From positions 868,001 to 932,000 of the forward strand of contig NZ_CP020046.1 in NCBI RefSeq assembly GCF_002028405.1: a stretch of DNA of 64,000 bases, in the 5' to 3' direction. Within the stretch, counting starts at the first letter, position 1, and every line of letters begins with the position of its first letter. Below the pieces are notes generated by a model. The model was not told the origin of the DNA. It did no database searches and saw only the letters and a list, made by a program, of their open reading frames with translations. The stretch comes from Thiomonas intermedia (GTDB lineage: Bacteria > Pseudomonadota > Gammaproteobacteria > Burkholderiales > Burkholderiaceae_C). A program made the translations under genes and the position numbers. Shown in pieces: positions 1 through 9,009 of this stretch.

Positions 1-1
1 C

Positions 2-592
2 CGTACCACAGCAGATGTGACCGAAAGCGTCGCCCGGTTCACTCGGCTGGCGGCCCAACGTCTCACCTCCGGCACCGAGGCCGACCTGCCGGAGATTCAA
101 GCCTGGCGTCGCGTCTTCAGCCGCATGGGCTGCAAACCAACGCAATATCGCTGCGCCCCGGAGGCCCTGCTGCGTCGGCTGCGCAAAGAAGGCGGCCTGC
201 CATCGGTGCATCCCTTCGTGGATCTCTGCAACGCCGTCTCGGCCGCCTTCGCCATTCCGGTTGCGGCATTCGACCTGGACCGGATCGCCGAGGGCCTCGT
301 GGTACGCCGCGCTACCGGCACGGAGCGCTACGATAGTTTTTCGGGCGAGGTGGAACGTCCGGAACCCGGCGAGATCATCTTTGCCGATGCCCAATGTCGT
401 GCCCATGCACGCCGCTGGACCCATCGGCAGAGCAGCTATTCGGCGGTGAGCTGTGAAACCCACCATGTCCTGGTCGTCGCCGAGGCCATGCACGGCACGG
501 CCGCGCTGGACGTCGGCCAATTGATCACTTCGCTCCATCAAACGATCCTGATGCTGTGGCCGACAGCGTTGGTGCGGGAGGTGTCAGCATGA
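2..592 (+). CDS. B3/4 domain-containing protein (5' end outside window)
   Basis: The protein resembles free-standing B3/B4 proteins, which share the tRNA-binding editing fold of the phenylalanyl-tRNA synthetase beta chain. The visible part has the family's usual run: a PEIQAWRRVFSRMGCKPTQYR segment near the start, then LCNAVSAAFAIPVAAFD and a late SSYSAVSCETHHVLVV stretch. A GTG at base 17 could start translation, but the frame stays open to the window edge and family members are usually longer, so the true start probably lies upstream. Its TGA overlaps the ATG of the next gene in an ATGA junction, which suggests translational coupling with the LysE-type exporter. The substrate is unknown; a role in removing mischarged aminoacyl groups is family-based inference only. 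Confidence 0.75.
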   Translation, partial: RTTADVTESVARFTRLAAQRLTSGTEADLPEIQAWRRVFSRMGCKPTQYRCAPEALLRRLRKEGGLPSVHPFVDLCNAVSAAFAIPVAAFDLDRIAEGLVVRRATGTERYDSFSGEVERPEPGEIIFADAQCRAHARRWTHRQSSYSAVSCETHHVLVVAEAMHGTAALDVGQLITSLHQTILMLWPTALVREVSA

Positions 593-1203
593 TGGGGCTC
601 GAATTTCTCGTCACCTCGCTCCTGGTCATCGCATCTCCGGGAACAGGCGTGCTCCTAACCCTGGCTGCAGGTCTGTCGCATGGCATGCGCGGCGCTGTCG
701 TCGCAGCTCTGGGCTGCACGCTCGGCATCCTGCCGCAGATGCTGGTGGCCGTCACCGGACTGGCCACGGTGTTGCATGCCAGCAGTCTGGCGTTCGAACT
801 GTTGAAGATCGCGGGCGTGTGCTACCTGCTCTACCTGGCATGGATGACGTGGCGCGAACGGGGCGCATTGACGATCAGCGCGGAGGCGCCCTCTCGCTCC
901 GACATGCAGGTGATCCGGCACGCCGCGTTTGTCAATGTTCTCAACCCCAAACTGTCGATCTTTTTCGTCGCTTTCCTGCCGCAGTTCATCCAGACTGGCG
1001 ATCTCCATCCAACGGTCACCATGCTGGAACTGTCAGCCACCTTTATGGCGTTGACTTTGGCTGTGTTCGTGCTCTACGGCCTATTCGCTGCCAAAGCGCG
1101 CACGCACATCCTCTCCCGGCCCGCAGTCCTGACCTGGATGCGCCGGTGTTTTGCAGCAGCCTTCGTCGGCCTTGCTTTCAAGCTTGCGCTCGAACACCGT
1201 TGA
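589..1203 (+). CDS. LysE/RhtB family amino-acid exporter
   Basis: This 204-residue inner-membrane protein matches the LysE/RhtB family in length and layout. It starts with a hydrophobic segment containing SPGTGVLLTLAAGLSHG (the family's PGP-like first motif), has the conserved KIAGVCYLLYLAWMTWR helix in the middle, and has NPKLSIFFVAFLPQF about two thirds along. About six membrane segments are visible. The family exports amino acids such as lysine, threonine or homoserine; the substrate cannot be read from the sequence. ATG codons at 589 and 592 are both possible; 589 overlaps the preceding stop codon and is preferred because it fits coupling to the upstream B3/4 gene. Confidence 0.85.
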   Translation: MMGLEFLVTSLLVIASPGTGVLLTLAAGLSHGMRGAVVAALGCTLGILPQMLVAVTGLATVLHASSLAFELLKIAGVCYLLYLAWMTWRERGALTISAEAPSRSDMQVIRHAAFVNVLNPKLSIFFVAFLPQFIQTGDLHPTVTMLELSATFMALTLAVFVLYGLFAAKARTHILSRPAVLTWMRRCFAAAFVGLAFKLALEHR

Positions 1204-1367
1204 ACCGATGAAGATCACCCTCGGCGAGGACAGGCACGAAGCGCAGGCGCGCCAATCTGGGTGCGTGGGACGCCATACACTCGCGCTCCGAACCCAAGAG
1301 GCTGCGAACAAATCCGCCCCCCCGCTCATGCCGCGCCGGGTTCATTCACAGCCTCTGAGACTTCAAC

Positions 1368-2219
1368 TCATTTGAGGTAAGCCAGCACCACCCCGGCAAA
1401 AATCGCCAAACCCAGATAGTGGTTGAGCCGGAAGGCGCGGAAGCACTGCGCCGGGTTACGCCCGCGGATGAGGGTGTAGTGATGCGCGGCCTGGGCTGCG
1501 GCCGCCGCAATGCCCAGGAAGTAGGGCCAACCGAGTTGCAGCGCCCAGCCCGCCGCGGCCCACAGCGCGAGATAGGCCGCGTAGCTCGCCATCACCGCTG
1601 CCACATCGGCGCGGCCGAAGGTGATGGCCGAGGTCTTGATGCCCACCTTGAGATCGTCTTCCCGATCGACCATGGCGTATTCGGTGTCGTAGGCCAGCAC
1701 CCAGAACAGATTGCCCAGCAGCAGCACCCAGGCCACCACCGGCACTTCGCCGCGCGCGGCGGCGAAGGCCATCGGAATGCCGAAGCTGAACGCCACACCG
1801 AGATAAGCCTGCGGCAGCGCCAGCCAGCGTTTGGTGTAGGGGTAGGCGATGGCGATCAGCAAGGCTGCGACCGACATCTGGATGGTCAGCGCATTGGTGG
1901 TAAGTACCAGACCGAAGGCGGCGAGCGCGAGCGCGGCGCCAACCAGCAAGGCCTCGCGGCTGGATACCTTGCCGGACGTCACCGGGCGCTGCGCGGTGCG
2001 GCGCACGGCGCGGTCGAAGTCCTGATCGGCCACGTCGTTCACGGCGCAACCGGCAGAGCGCATGAGGAAGGTACCGGCGATGAAGACGACGACCAGCCAC
2101 ACGCTCGGTCGGCCATCGCTGGCGATCCACAAGGCCGACAGGCTCGGCCACAGCAAGAGGAGAGAACCGACCGGCTTGTCCCAACGGATCAAGGCCAGCC
2201 ATAAGCGCAGACGTTCCAT
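1368..2219 (-). CDS. ubiA: 4-hydroxybenzoate polyprenyltransferase UbiA
   Basis: UbiA attaches the polyprenyl tail to 4-hydroxybenzoate in ubiquinone synthesis and is an integral inner-membrane enzyme. The 283-residue protein carries both aspartate-rich prenyl-diphosphate/Mg2+ motifs: [19 protein letters not shown] near residue 60 and [16 protein letters not shown] near residue 175. Between and after them lie about eight hydrophobic helices, and the N-terminal [20 protein letters not shown] segment is typical of the family. Length is normal. It is the last of three minus-strand genes (galE, dps, ubiA) but is separated from dps by about 100 bases, so shared transcription is uncertain. The 164 bases between it and the LysE gene on the other strand show no clear terminator. 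Confidence 0.95.
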   Translation of the reverse strand: MERLRLWLALIRWDKPVGSLLLLWPSLSALWIASDGRPSVWLVVVFIAGTFLMRSAGCAVNDVADQDFDRAVRRTAQRPVTSGKVSSREALLVGAALALAAFGLVLTTNALTIQMSVAALLIAIAYPYTKRWLALPQAYLGVAFSFGIPMAFAAARGEVPVVAWVLLLGNLFWVLAYDTEYAMVDREDDLKVGIKTSAITFGRADVAAVMASYAAYLALWAAAGWALQLGWPYFLGIAAAAAQAAHHYTLIRGRNPAQCFRAFRLNHYLGLAIFAGVVLAYLK

Positions 2220-2321
2220 GCGTGAATTATCGCCACGCAGGGAACGTCGATGGAACGCGCATCAGAAGGTCTGTGCGAATCCGGCACGAGACGCAGCCAA
2301 GACGGCTGCGTTCACGCCGCT

Positions 2322-2825
2322 TCAGCCTTCGAGCAGCGAGCGCAACATCCAGGCCGTCTTTTCGTGGACGTCCAGACGCTGGGTCATCAGATCGGCGGTC
2401 GGCTGATCGTTGACATCGTCCGCCACGGAGAACACCGCGCGCGCGGTCTTGGCCACGGCTTCGTGGCCTTTGACCAGAATGCCGATCATCTCCTGCGCCT
2501 TGGGCGGCAGCGCCGGCACGTCGGCCAGGCTGGAGCGCGAGCTGAAGCCGTGATAGGAGCCCGGCACCGCGAAGCCCAGGGCGCGAATGCGCTCGGCAAT
2601 CGGATCGACGGCGTTCCACAGCTCGGTGTACTGATCCATGAACATCTGGTGCAGACTGTTGAACATCGGCCCGGTCACGTTCCAGTGGAAGTTGTGCGTC
2701 GTGAGATAGAGCGTGTAGGTATCGGCCAGCAGATGCGAGAGATGCTCGGCCACCTTGGCCCGATCGGTGTCGGAGATGCCGATGTGAATCGGCGCGGGCG
2801 AGGCATGCAGCGTGGTCTTGCTCAT
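2322..2825 (-). CDS. dps: Dps ferritin-like DNA-protecting protein
   Basis: Dps forms a dodecamer that oxidises and stores iron and shields DNA under starvation or oxidative stress. The 167-residue product has the ferroxidase signature LYLTTHNFHWNVTGPMFNSLH near residue 40-60, followed by MDQYTELWNAVDPIAERI, giving the His/Asp/Glu ligands shared across the subunit interface. The ATG at 2825 is chosen because an AAAGGA ribosome site sits just upstream; a longer in-frame reading from 2858 lacks one and adds no family residues. The tail is short, with no lysine-rich DNA-binding extension. No OxyR-type site was identified by eye. Confidence 0.93.
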   Translation of the reverse strand: MSKTTLHASPAPIHIGISDTDRAKVAEHLSHLLADTYTLYLTTHNFHWNVTGPMFNSLHQMFMDQYTELWNAVDPIAERIRALGFAVPGSYHGFSSRSSLADVPALPPKAQEMIGILVKGHEAVAKTARAVFSVADDVNDQPTADLMTQRLDVHEKTAWMLRSLLEG

Positions 2826-2935
2826 GATGGTCCTTTCAGTCTGTTGATTCAGGGTCAACCATAGCGCCCGGCCGCAAACCGATGCAAGCGCGGGGCCTCA
2901 GCAAGCCGCGGCTTCGGGCCAGCCAGGCGGCGGGC

Positions 2936-3958
2936 TCAGGCGCCATAGCCTTCCGGATTGCCCTGCTGCCAACGCCAGGCGTCGGCACAGATGGTGTCCA
3001 GTCCCCGCCGGGCGCTCCAGCCCAGCAATTCGCGGGCCGCGCCCGGGTCGGCCCAGCATTCGGCGATGTCGCCCGGACGGCGCGCCACGATCTCATACGG
3101 CAGCTCGCGGCCGATGCTCTTGCCGAAGGCCTGCACCATCTGCAGCACCGAGTAGCCCTGCCCCGTGCCAAGGTTGACCGTGAACAGGCCCTCATGTCCC
3201 AACAGATGGCGCAAGGCGGCGACGTGACCCTCGGCCAGATCCATGACGTGGATGTAATCGCGCACGCCGCTGCCGTCCACGGTCGGCCAGTCGCCCCCGA
3301 ACACGCGCAGCTTTTGCAGACGCCCCACGGCCACCTGCGTAACGAAGGGCATGAGGTTGTTGGGAATGCCGCGCGGGTCTTCGCCGATGAGCCCGCTTTC
3401 GTGCGCCCCCACCGGGTTGAAGTAGCGCAGGCGGGCGATGCGCCAATGCGGTTCGGCACGGTGCAGATCGCCCAGAATCTCTTCGATCATCAGCTTGCTG
3501 CGGCCGTAGGCGTTGGTCGCGCTGAGCGGAAAGTCTTCACGGATGGGCACCGAAGCCGGATCGCCATAGACCGTGGCCGACGACGAAAAAATGAGCTTGT
3601 GCACCCTGGCGCGCTGCATCGCCTCGAGCAGAACCACCGTGCCGCCGACGTTGTTGTCGTAGTACATGAGCGGCTTTTCCACCGAATCACCCACGGCCTT
3701 CAGGCCGGCGAAGTGGATCACGGCATCGATCTTGTGCTGCGTGAAAACGGCGTCGAGACGGCCAGCATCGCGGATGTCGGCCTGCACGAAGGCGGGGCGT
3801 TGGCCGGTGATGCGTTCCACCCTCGCCAACGACTCGGCGCTGCTGTTGCACAGATTGTCATACACCACGGGGGTGTAGCCCGCTTCGATCAGGGCCACGC
3901 AGGTATGCGAGCCGATATACCCGGCACCGCCGGTCACGAGAATGGTGGCTGAGGTCAT
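2936..3958 (-). CDS. galE: UDP-glucose 4-epimerase GalE
   Basis: GalE interconverts UDP-glucose and UDP-galactose using tightly bound NAD; it supplies sugars for surface polysaccharide and the Leloir pathway. The 340-residue protein starts with the Rossmann motif VTGGAGYIGSHT, carries the catalytic serine region FSSSATVYG and the YGRSK tyrosine/lysine pair near residue 150, and has the substrate-binding NLMPFVTQVAVGR and VRDYIHVMDLAEGH stretches. Length is standard for the short-chain epimerase group. No other galactose genes are beside it; the next gene on the other strand is a methyltransferase starting about 100 bases away, so the intergenic region should hold divergent promoters. Confidence 0.95.
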   Translation of the reverse strand: MTSATILVTGGAGYIGSHTCVALIEAGYTPVVYDNLCNSSAESLARVERITGQRPAFVQADIRDAGRLDAVFTQHKIDAVIHFAGLKAVGDSVEKPLMYYDNNVGGTVVLLEAMQRARVHKLIFSSSATVYGDPASVPIREDFPLSATNAYGRSKLMIEEILGDLHRAEPHWRIARLRYFNPVGAHESGLIGEDPRGIPNNLMPFVTQVAVGRLQKLRVFGGDWPTVDGSGVRDYIHVMDLAEGHVAALRHLLGHEGLFTVNLGTGQGYSVLQMVQAFGKSIGRELPYEIVARRPGDIAECWADPGAARELLGWSARRGLDTICADAWRWQQGNPEGYGA

Positions 3959-4064
3959 AAGATCGTGTGTTCGCTGAAGGGTAAGTGACGATGCTGCCTA
4001 TTCTGCCTTGCAAGAATGATGCGCACGCATCGCGGCCCGCTCGGCACCGTTACGATGCTTCTCC

Positions 4065-4631
4065 ATGGCTACCGAAAACGCCTCCGCCCTGCCTCCTCCT
4101 TCTGCCTGGATCGTGCGTCACGCCTCGGTGCTCCGGGCTGGTGCCACCGTCCTCGACGTCGCCTGTGGCGGCGGGTGTCATGTCCGCTGGCTGCACCAGC
4201 GTGGGTACAAAGTGTTCGCCGTGGACCGCAATGCCGACGCCCTCTCGGGGCTGCAGGCTCTTGCCGACGTGCGGATCGCCGACCTCGAAGCCGGACCCTG
4301 GCCGTACCGGGATCAGACCTTCGACGCGGTCGTCGTGACGCATTACCTGTGGCGCCCTCTGCTCCCCCGGATCGTGCAGGCCGTCGCGCCGGGCGGTTTT
4401 CTGCTCTACGAAACCTTCGCGCTCGGGCAGGCCAGCCTGGGCAAACCGTCCAATCCCGAGTTTCTGCTGCGCCCCGGCGAATTGCTCGACGCGGTGCGCC
4501 CGGCGCTGCGGGTGCTGGCGTTCGAAGACGGCTTCGTCGAGGCCCCGCACCCGGCCTATGTGCAGCGCATCGCCGCCGTGCGGGAGACGGCCAACGCCCA
4601 GGCGGCAGACCGATACAATCTTCCCATTTGA
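4065..4631 (+). CDS. class I SAM-dependent methyltransferase
   Basis: The 188-residue protein has a single Rossmann-type SAM domain. Motif I is [15 protein letters not shown] near residue 30, an acidic residue follows in [11 protein letters not shown], and the [17 protein letters not shown] stretch is motif IV-like. It resembles the small TehB-like methyltransferases that often sit before dapA in Burkholderiales, but the substrate is not known. The ATG at 4065 leads directly into the recognisable domain. It ends 31 bases before dapA and is probably cotranscribed with dapA and bamC. Confidence 0.8.
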   Translation: MATENASALPPPSAWIVRHASVLRAGATVLDVACGGGCHVRWLHQRGYKVFAVDRNADALSGLQALADVRIADLEAGPWPYRDQTFDAVVVTHYLWRPLLPRIVQAVAPGGFLLYETFALGQASLGKPSNPEFLLRPGELLDAVRPALRVLAFEDGFVEAPHPAYVQRIAAVRETANAQAADRYNLPI

Positions 4632-4662
4632 CAAGCAGCTGGCTCGCAGCGCACGCAGAACA

Positions 4663-5565
4663 ATGTCCTCCCAACCTCCGGTCATCCGCGGCAGCATCGT
4701 TGCTCTGGTGACCCCCATGCACTCCGATGGCAGCGTGGACTTCGCCGCGCTGCGCAAACTGGTCGATTGGCATATCGAACAAGGCACCGACTGCATCAGC
4801 CCCTGCGGCACCACCGGTGAATCGCCCACCCTGCCCGTGGAAGAGCACATCGAGATCGTGCGCACGGTCGTCGAGCAGGTCGCGGGCCGCGTGCCCGTGA
4901 TGGCGGGCGCCGGCGCCAACTCCACGCGCGAGGCCGTCGAGCTGACGCGCCGCTGCAAAGACGTGGGCGCCGATTGCGTGCTCAGTGTCGTGCCCTACTA
5001 CAACCGGCCCACTCAGGCGGGCATGGCGGCGCACTTCACCACCATTGCCGAGGCGGTCGATATTCCCGTGGTGCTCTACAACGTGCCTGGGCGCACCGTG
5101 GCCGATATGAGCGTGGAGACCGCACTGCGTCTGGCGCAGGTTCCGGGCATCATCGGCATCAAGGAGGCCTCGGGCAATATCGACCGCGCCGCGCAGCTCA
5201 TTCGCCGTGCGCCGTCGTCGTTCTCCATCTACTCCGGCGACGATCCGACGGCCGTGGCCCTGATGTTGCTGGGCGGACACGGCAACATCAGCGTGTCCGC
5301 CAACGTCGTCCCGCGCCGCATGCATGAGTTGTGTGTGGCCGCCATGGCCGGCAATGCCGCGCTCGCCAGCAAATTGCATTTCGAGCTGGTCGACCTCAAT
5401 CAACAGCTGTTCTGCGAACCCAACCCGATTCCGGTCAAGGAAGCCCTGCGCCTCATGGGCCGCGTCGGTGCGGGTCTGCGGCTGCCTTTGACCCCGCTGC
5501 AAAGCGCGTTTCATCCGCCGTTGCGTACTGCGCTGCAGGCGCTGGACCTGCCCCTCGTTCACTGA
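4663..5565 (+). CDS. dapA: 4-hydroxy-tetrahydrodipicolinate synthase DapA
   Basis: DapA condenses pyruvate with aspartate semialdehyde, the first committed step to lysine and diaminopimelate. The 300-residue TIM-barrel protein shows GTTGESPTL for the substrate-binding threonines, the tyrosine of [10 protein letters not shown], and the Schiff-base lysine in [10 protein letters not shown]. The start is the ATG at 4663, where the family N-terminus ([12 protein letters not shown]) begins; an upstream in-frame extension would overlap the methyltransferase and does not look like DapA. The dapA-bamC order (gap about 30 bases) is the same as in enteric bacteria. Confidence 0.95.
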   Translation: MSSQPPVIRGSIVALVTPMHSDGSVDFAALRKLVDWHIEQGTDCISPCGTTGESPTLPVEEHIEIVRTVVEQVAGRVPVMAGAGANSTREAVELTRRCKDVGADCVLSVVPYYNRPTQAGMAAHFTTIAEAVDIPVVLYNVPGRTVADMSVETALRLAQVPGIIGIKEASGNIDRAAQLIRRAPSSFSIYSGDDPTAVALMLLGGHGNISVSANVVPRRMHELCVAAMAGNAALASKLHFELVDLNQQLFCEPNPIPVKEALRLMGRVGAGLRLPLTPLQSAFHPPLRTALQALDLPLVH

Positions 5566-5595
5566 CTTCCCTGCATTTTCGAGATCCCATTGCGT

Positions 5596-6744
5596 ATGAA
5601 CCTATCCCAAACCTGGCGACTGAGCGCCCTGTCCATCGCGCTGGGCGCCGGCGTCCTTCTGAGCGGCTGCTCCTCCCTGAACACCGTCGTTCAGGGCAAA
5701 GGCGTGGACTACGAAAGCGCCAAGCAGGGCAGCACCCTGGAAGTGCCGCCCGATCTGACCCAGCTGGCCAAACAGGAGCGCTATGTGGTTCCGGGCAATC
5801 CCAATGCCCCGGTGAGCGCCCTGGCCTACGACAAGGGTGTGCAGACCGCCGAGCAAGTCGCCAAAACGAACGCCGTGCTGCCACAGTATCCCGGAATGCG
5901 CATTGATCAGGCTGGCAGCCAACGCTGGCTGGTGGTCGATTCAACGCCGGATCAGCTCTGGGAAAAGGTCAAGGGTTTCTGGCAGGAGAACGGCTTCTAC
6001 CTCACCCAGGCCGACGCCACGACCGGCGTGATGGAAACCGACTGGGCCGAGAACCGCGCCAAGCTGCCGCAGGACTTCATCCGGAAGTATCTGGGCAAAG
6101 TGTTCGACAGCCTTTACGACACCGGCACGCGCGACCGCTTCCGCACCGCGTTCGAGCGCACGCCGGACGGCAAGGGCACGCAGATCTACATCACCCACCA
6201 GTCGATGAAAGAGGTCTACAACTCGAACGACAAATCCACCACCGCCTGGGAACCCGCCACGCCGGACCCTGGTCTGAACACCATCTTCCTGCGCAAACTC
6301 ATGGTCACCCTGGGGCTCAGCGAGGACGCAGCAAAACAGCGCCTCGAAAACCCGACGCCGATCGCGCAGCCAATCTCCGCGCAGCTTGTTGACAACGGCC
6401 TGGCGCTGCAGCTGCAAGATGGTTTCGAGACGGCCTGGCGCAAGGTCAGCCTGGCCATCAATACCGCCGGCTTTACCGTGATCGAGCGCAATCGTGGCGA
6501 GGGCCGGTTCGATGTGCGCTACATCAGCGCCGAAGAGGCTCTCAAGGCCTCACAGGACAGCACTGGCTTCTTCGGCAAGCTGTTTGGCAAAAAAGAAAGC
6601 GAGCCGAAACCGGCCGATTACCGCATTGCGCTGCAGAACGCCGGGACGCAAACCGTGGTGACGGTGCAGACCCTCGATGGAAAGCCGCTGCAAACGGACG
6701 ATGCCCGCAAGATTCTGCAGATCCTGCAACAGCAGATTCAGTAA
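5596..6744 (+). CDS. bamC: outer membrane assembly lipoprotein BamC (NlpB)
   Basis: BamC is a lipoprotein of the BAM complex that inserts beta-barrel proteins in the outer membrane. The product (382 residues from the ATG at 5596) begins with a hydrophobic signal ending in a LLSGC lipobox, followed by an unstructured linker containing YESAKQGSTLEVPPDL, the stretch that contacts BamD in the characterised protein. Two helix-grip domains follow (about residues 100-220 and 250-380). It is somewhat longer than the E. coli protein. A TTG two codons upstream could also start. It follows dapA closely and is followed by a strong bidirectional terminator. Confidence 0.88.
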   Translation: MNLSQTWRLSALSIALGAGVLLSGCSSLNTVVQGKGVDYESAKQGSTLEVPPDLTQLAKQERYVVPGNPNAPVSALAYDKGVQTAEQVAKTNAVLPQYPGMRIDQAGSQRWLVVDSTPDQLWEKVKGFWQENGFYLTQADATTGVMETDWAENRAKLPQDFIRKYLGKVFDSLYDTGTRDRFRTAFERTPDGKGTQIYITHQSMKEVYNSNDKSTTAWEPATPDPGLNTIFLRKLMVTLGLSEDAAKQRLENPTPIAQPISAQLVDNGLALQLQDGFETAWRKVSLAINTAGFTVIERNRGEGRFDVRYISAEEALKASQDSTGFFGKLFGKKESEPKPADYRIALQNAGTQTVVTVQTLDGKPLQTDDARKILQILQQQIQ

Positions 6745-6819
6745 AACTTGGAAAGCCGTGGCTGGCCCGGCAGGGCGACCACGGCGATTCGGTTGGGCAT
6801 CACGACCGAAGAAGACAAC

Positions 6820-6847
6820 AAAAAAGCCGGCTTTCGCCGGCTTTTTT
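6820..6847. terminator. bidirectional intrinsic terminator
   Basis: A perfect 12-base inverted repeat (AAAAAAGCCGGC / GCCGGCTTTTTT) with a four-base loop lies between the convergent bamC and Ala-rich lipoprotein genes. A T tract follows the stem on both strands, so it can end transcription from either side. Confidence 0.9.
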
Positions 6848-6865
6848 GCGACTGCCAGTCGATTA

Positions 6866-7093
6866 TTACTTGGCAGCGCTGGCGCCAGAAGCAGCGGCAG
6901 CCGGAGCCGAAGCGGCAGGGGCCGAAGCGGCAGCAGGAGCCGAAGCGGGCGCCGAAGCAGCAGCAGGAGCCGAAGCGGCGGGAGCCGAAGCAGCAGCAGG
7001 AGCCGAAGCAGCGGGAGCGGCTTCTTCTTTCTTACCGCAAGCGGCCAGGGCGAGAGCGGCGATCATGGATGCCAGCAGAATGGACTTTTTCAT
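6866..7093 (-). CDS. Ala/Pro/Ser-rich repeat lipoprotein, small
   Basis: The 75-residue product is a predicted lipoprotein: MKK start, hydrophobic core and an ALAAC lipobox around residue 18, then GKKEEAAP and a low-complexity tail. The tail, about residues 27-70, is built almost only of repeats of the type SAPAA and ASAPAA and ends in lysine. The DNA repeats are imperfect 15-21 base units and may vary in number by slippage. An AGAGGAAA ribosome site precedes the ATG. Similar tiny lipoproteins with Ala-Pro tails are common in Burkholderiales; the tail may act as a spacer between membrane and peptidoglycan, but that is inference and no function is established here. Confidence 0.75.
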   Translation of the reverse strand: MKKSILLASMIAALALAACGKKEEAAPAASAPAAASAPAASAPAAASAPASAPAAASAPAASAPAAAASGASAAK

Positions 7094-7275
7094 TACTTTC
7101 CTCTAAGCGTCAGTCAAAAATGGGCGGAAGCCCGATAAATTCGTAACCGTCCTGATTGAACCTAATTGCAACCAGAACCGGTATGCACATCAAGCTCAGC
7201 GCATAAGTATAGTGGGACTTCGGGTTATCCCCGTGTTGCAATTTCAAGGCTCGAAAACCAGATGTTGCGAATTTG

Positions 7276-7764
7276 TCACAAACCTAGAATCGCCGAGGGA
7301 AATGCAGGCACGGCCTGCTCCCACGCTTCCTCAAAACGGAGGTTCAGGGCGTGCATGCGCGAGGCGGTCTGCACCCATTCGCCCGACATCCATGTGGCCG
7401 TGTGCGCATAGACGACGCAGCGCGCCGACGCCGCCATTTCCGCCAGCCCGCGTGCGCGAGTCTCGGCAATCTGTCGACAGGCCACCTGATGGGCAAAGTC
7501 GCGGCGAAAGGTGGCGAAACGCGGGAAGCGCGTTCTGACCTGACTCCAGTCCAGCGCGAGAAAACGCATGACATCGGGACGCTTGGCGTCGCGCAGCGCC
7601 CAAGCTTGCATCAGGCTAATGAACGCAGACTGATCGAGGGGCCAGGCGCGGAAGTCGGCACTGAAACAGCAGAGACTCGTGCCTTGATCTGCCACAACGG
7701 CGCTCAGCGCCGCGTGTGCTTGGGCGCGCGTATCGAACGAAGCGTCCGGTCCGTCTGCGCGCAT
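7276..7764 (-). CDS. uncharacterised protein paired with a cupin oxygenase
   Basis: The 162-residue soluble protein is not one I can assign. It has no signal peptide or membrane segment. Visible blocks are ADQGTSLCCFSADFRAWPL near residue 25, a middle section rich in Arg and Phe (FPRFATFRRDFAHQVACRQI), and a VVYAHTATWMSGEWVQTASR stretch near residue 115. Its ATG lies one base after the stop of the cupin gene upstream, so the two are almost certainly translated together. The C-terminal part has a regular helix pattern. A role linked to the oxygenase, or to another DNA/RNA or nucleotide target, is possible but unsupported. Confidence 0.65.
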   Translation of the reverse strand: MRADGPDASFDTRAQAHAALSAVVADQGTSLCCFSADFRAWPLDQSAFISLMQAWALRDAKRPDVMRFLALDWSQVRTRFPRFATFRRDFAHQVACRQIAETRARGLAEMAASARCVVYAHTATWMSGEWVQTASRMHALNLRFEEAWEQAVPAFPSAILGL

Positions 7765-7765
7765 G

Positions 7766-8944
7766 TCATGCCTGCGCAGGCTTGCGGGCCGCAGGCGTCA
7801 ACGCGTCGTCGCCAACTTGCAGCCAGCCGAGCGCGCACCAATCCGCCAGCAAGGCGACTTCGGCCGGCTGGGCGCTCTGCACCTGGGCTGCGTCGAGCGC
7901 CTGCTGGTCAGCCAGGGCGCGCAACAGCGCCGAGGAGGCCAGCGCCGCCTCCACGGCCTCGCCGTTGATGAAGACCGAGGTCGCCGTGTAGAGCATCTTG
8001 CTGCGGCGATCGAGTCGGCAGCCCGACTGGCGACATGCGCGGCGCAGCGCCGACGCGGCGGCTTCGGCTCCCTCGAACCAGACCTGCGGCTTGGGCGTCG
8101 TGAGGTAGAGCCCGAGCATGTTCTCGAACCATGCCGCGTCCGGCTTGAGCCGGGCGAAGGCGTCTCGTGCGAACTTGACCATCGCGGGGGGCAACTGCGC
8201 GGGCGTGGCCTGTGGCCGAAGAGGCGGATCGCGGTAGAGGTCACCGCCGTGCTGCGCCTCGGCCATCTGCCACAGCACTTCCTTGAGCAGTTCGCCCTGC
8301 GGCGGGGCCCGAAATCCGATGGAATAGGTCATGCAGTCACCGCTGGCCGCAATGCCGTCATGGCCCCAACCGGGAGGCAGATAGAGCATGTCGCCGGGTT
8401 CGAGCACCAGGTCTTCCTCGGGCGTGAATCGGGCCAGCAGCTTGACGGGTTTGCCGGGCTGGAGCGCAGCGTCATGCACCGGTCCGATACGCCAGCGCCG
8501 CCGTCCGGAGGCTTGCAGCAGAAACACGTCGTAGGCGTCCTGATGCGGCCCGACGCCCCCGCCCTTGCTCGCCCAGGAGATCATCAGATCATCCAGCCGC
8601 GCGTCGGGAATGAAACGAAACTGGCGCAGCAGTTCGCCTGCCGCATCGACATGAAGATTCACGCCCTGGACGAGCAAGGTCCAGTTGGGCTGTTCGACCG
8701 CGGGAAGCTGCTTGCGGGCGAACGGCCCGTGGTCGAGCTGCCAGCGCCGGCCTTCGCGCTGCAGCAGGCGCGACTCGACATCCTCGCTGGCGGCCAGGGC
8801 GAACAGTTGCGTGCGGCTGAGCAGCGGCTGAAAGCCCGGGAAGGCCTGACGCAGCAGCAAGGGCTTGCGCTGCCAGAAATCGCGCAGAAAGCGGGCTTCC
8901 GTGCAGCCCCCCCAGTGCAGCGTCGCGGTTGACATCTTGGTCAT
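7766..8944 (-). CDS. JmjC/cupin ribosomal oxygenase-like protein (YcfD/RoxA type)
   Basis: The 392-residue protein matches the bacterial 2-oxoglutarate/Fe(II) oxygenases that hydroxylate arginine of ribosomal protein L16. The double-stranded beta-helix has the iron ligands HQD in GVGPHQDAYDVFLLQ and a later histidine in PPGWGHDG, with PGDMLYLPP before it. The N-terminal TLHWGG and FWQRKPLLLRQAFPG are typical of the family, and a C-terminal winged-helix-like part follows. Start at the ATG 8944 is preferred; an ATG at 8935 is also possible and neither has a strong ribosome site. It is coupled to the uncharacterised gene downstream and divergent from the SlyD-type gene. L16 as substrate is inferred from the family. 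Confidence 0.82.
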   Translation of the reverse strand: MTKMSTATLHWGGCTEARFLRDFWQRKPLLLRQAFPGFQPLLSRTQLFALAASEDVESRLLQREGRRWQLDHGPFARKQLPAVEQPNWTLLVQGVNLHVDAAGELLRQFRFIPDARLDDLMISWASKGGGVGPHQDAYDVFLLQASGRRRWRIGPVHDAALQPGKPVKLLARFTPEEDLVLEPGDMLYLPPGWGHDGIAASGDCMTYSIGFRAPPQGELLKEVLWQMAEAQHGGDLYRDPPLRPQATPAQLPPAMVKFARDAFARLKPDAAWFENMLGLYLTTPKPQVWFEGAEAAASALRRACRQSGCRLDRRSKMLYTATSVFINGEAVEAALASSALLRALADQQALDAAQVQSAQPAEVALLADWCALGWLQVGDDALTPAARKPAQA

Positions 8945-9009
8945 GTTCCAATGCGGGCGAACTTTTCTTCGTCCCCCGTTTCCATTCAAAAACTCCTGCG
9001 AGCATACCC

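Noticed and set aside
1204-1367. Gap between the LysE gene and ubiA examined for a small gene or terminator
   Set aside because: No ORF with a start signal and no stem with T tract was found.
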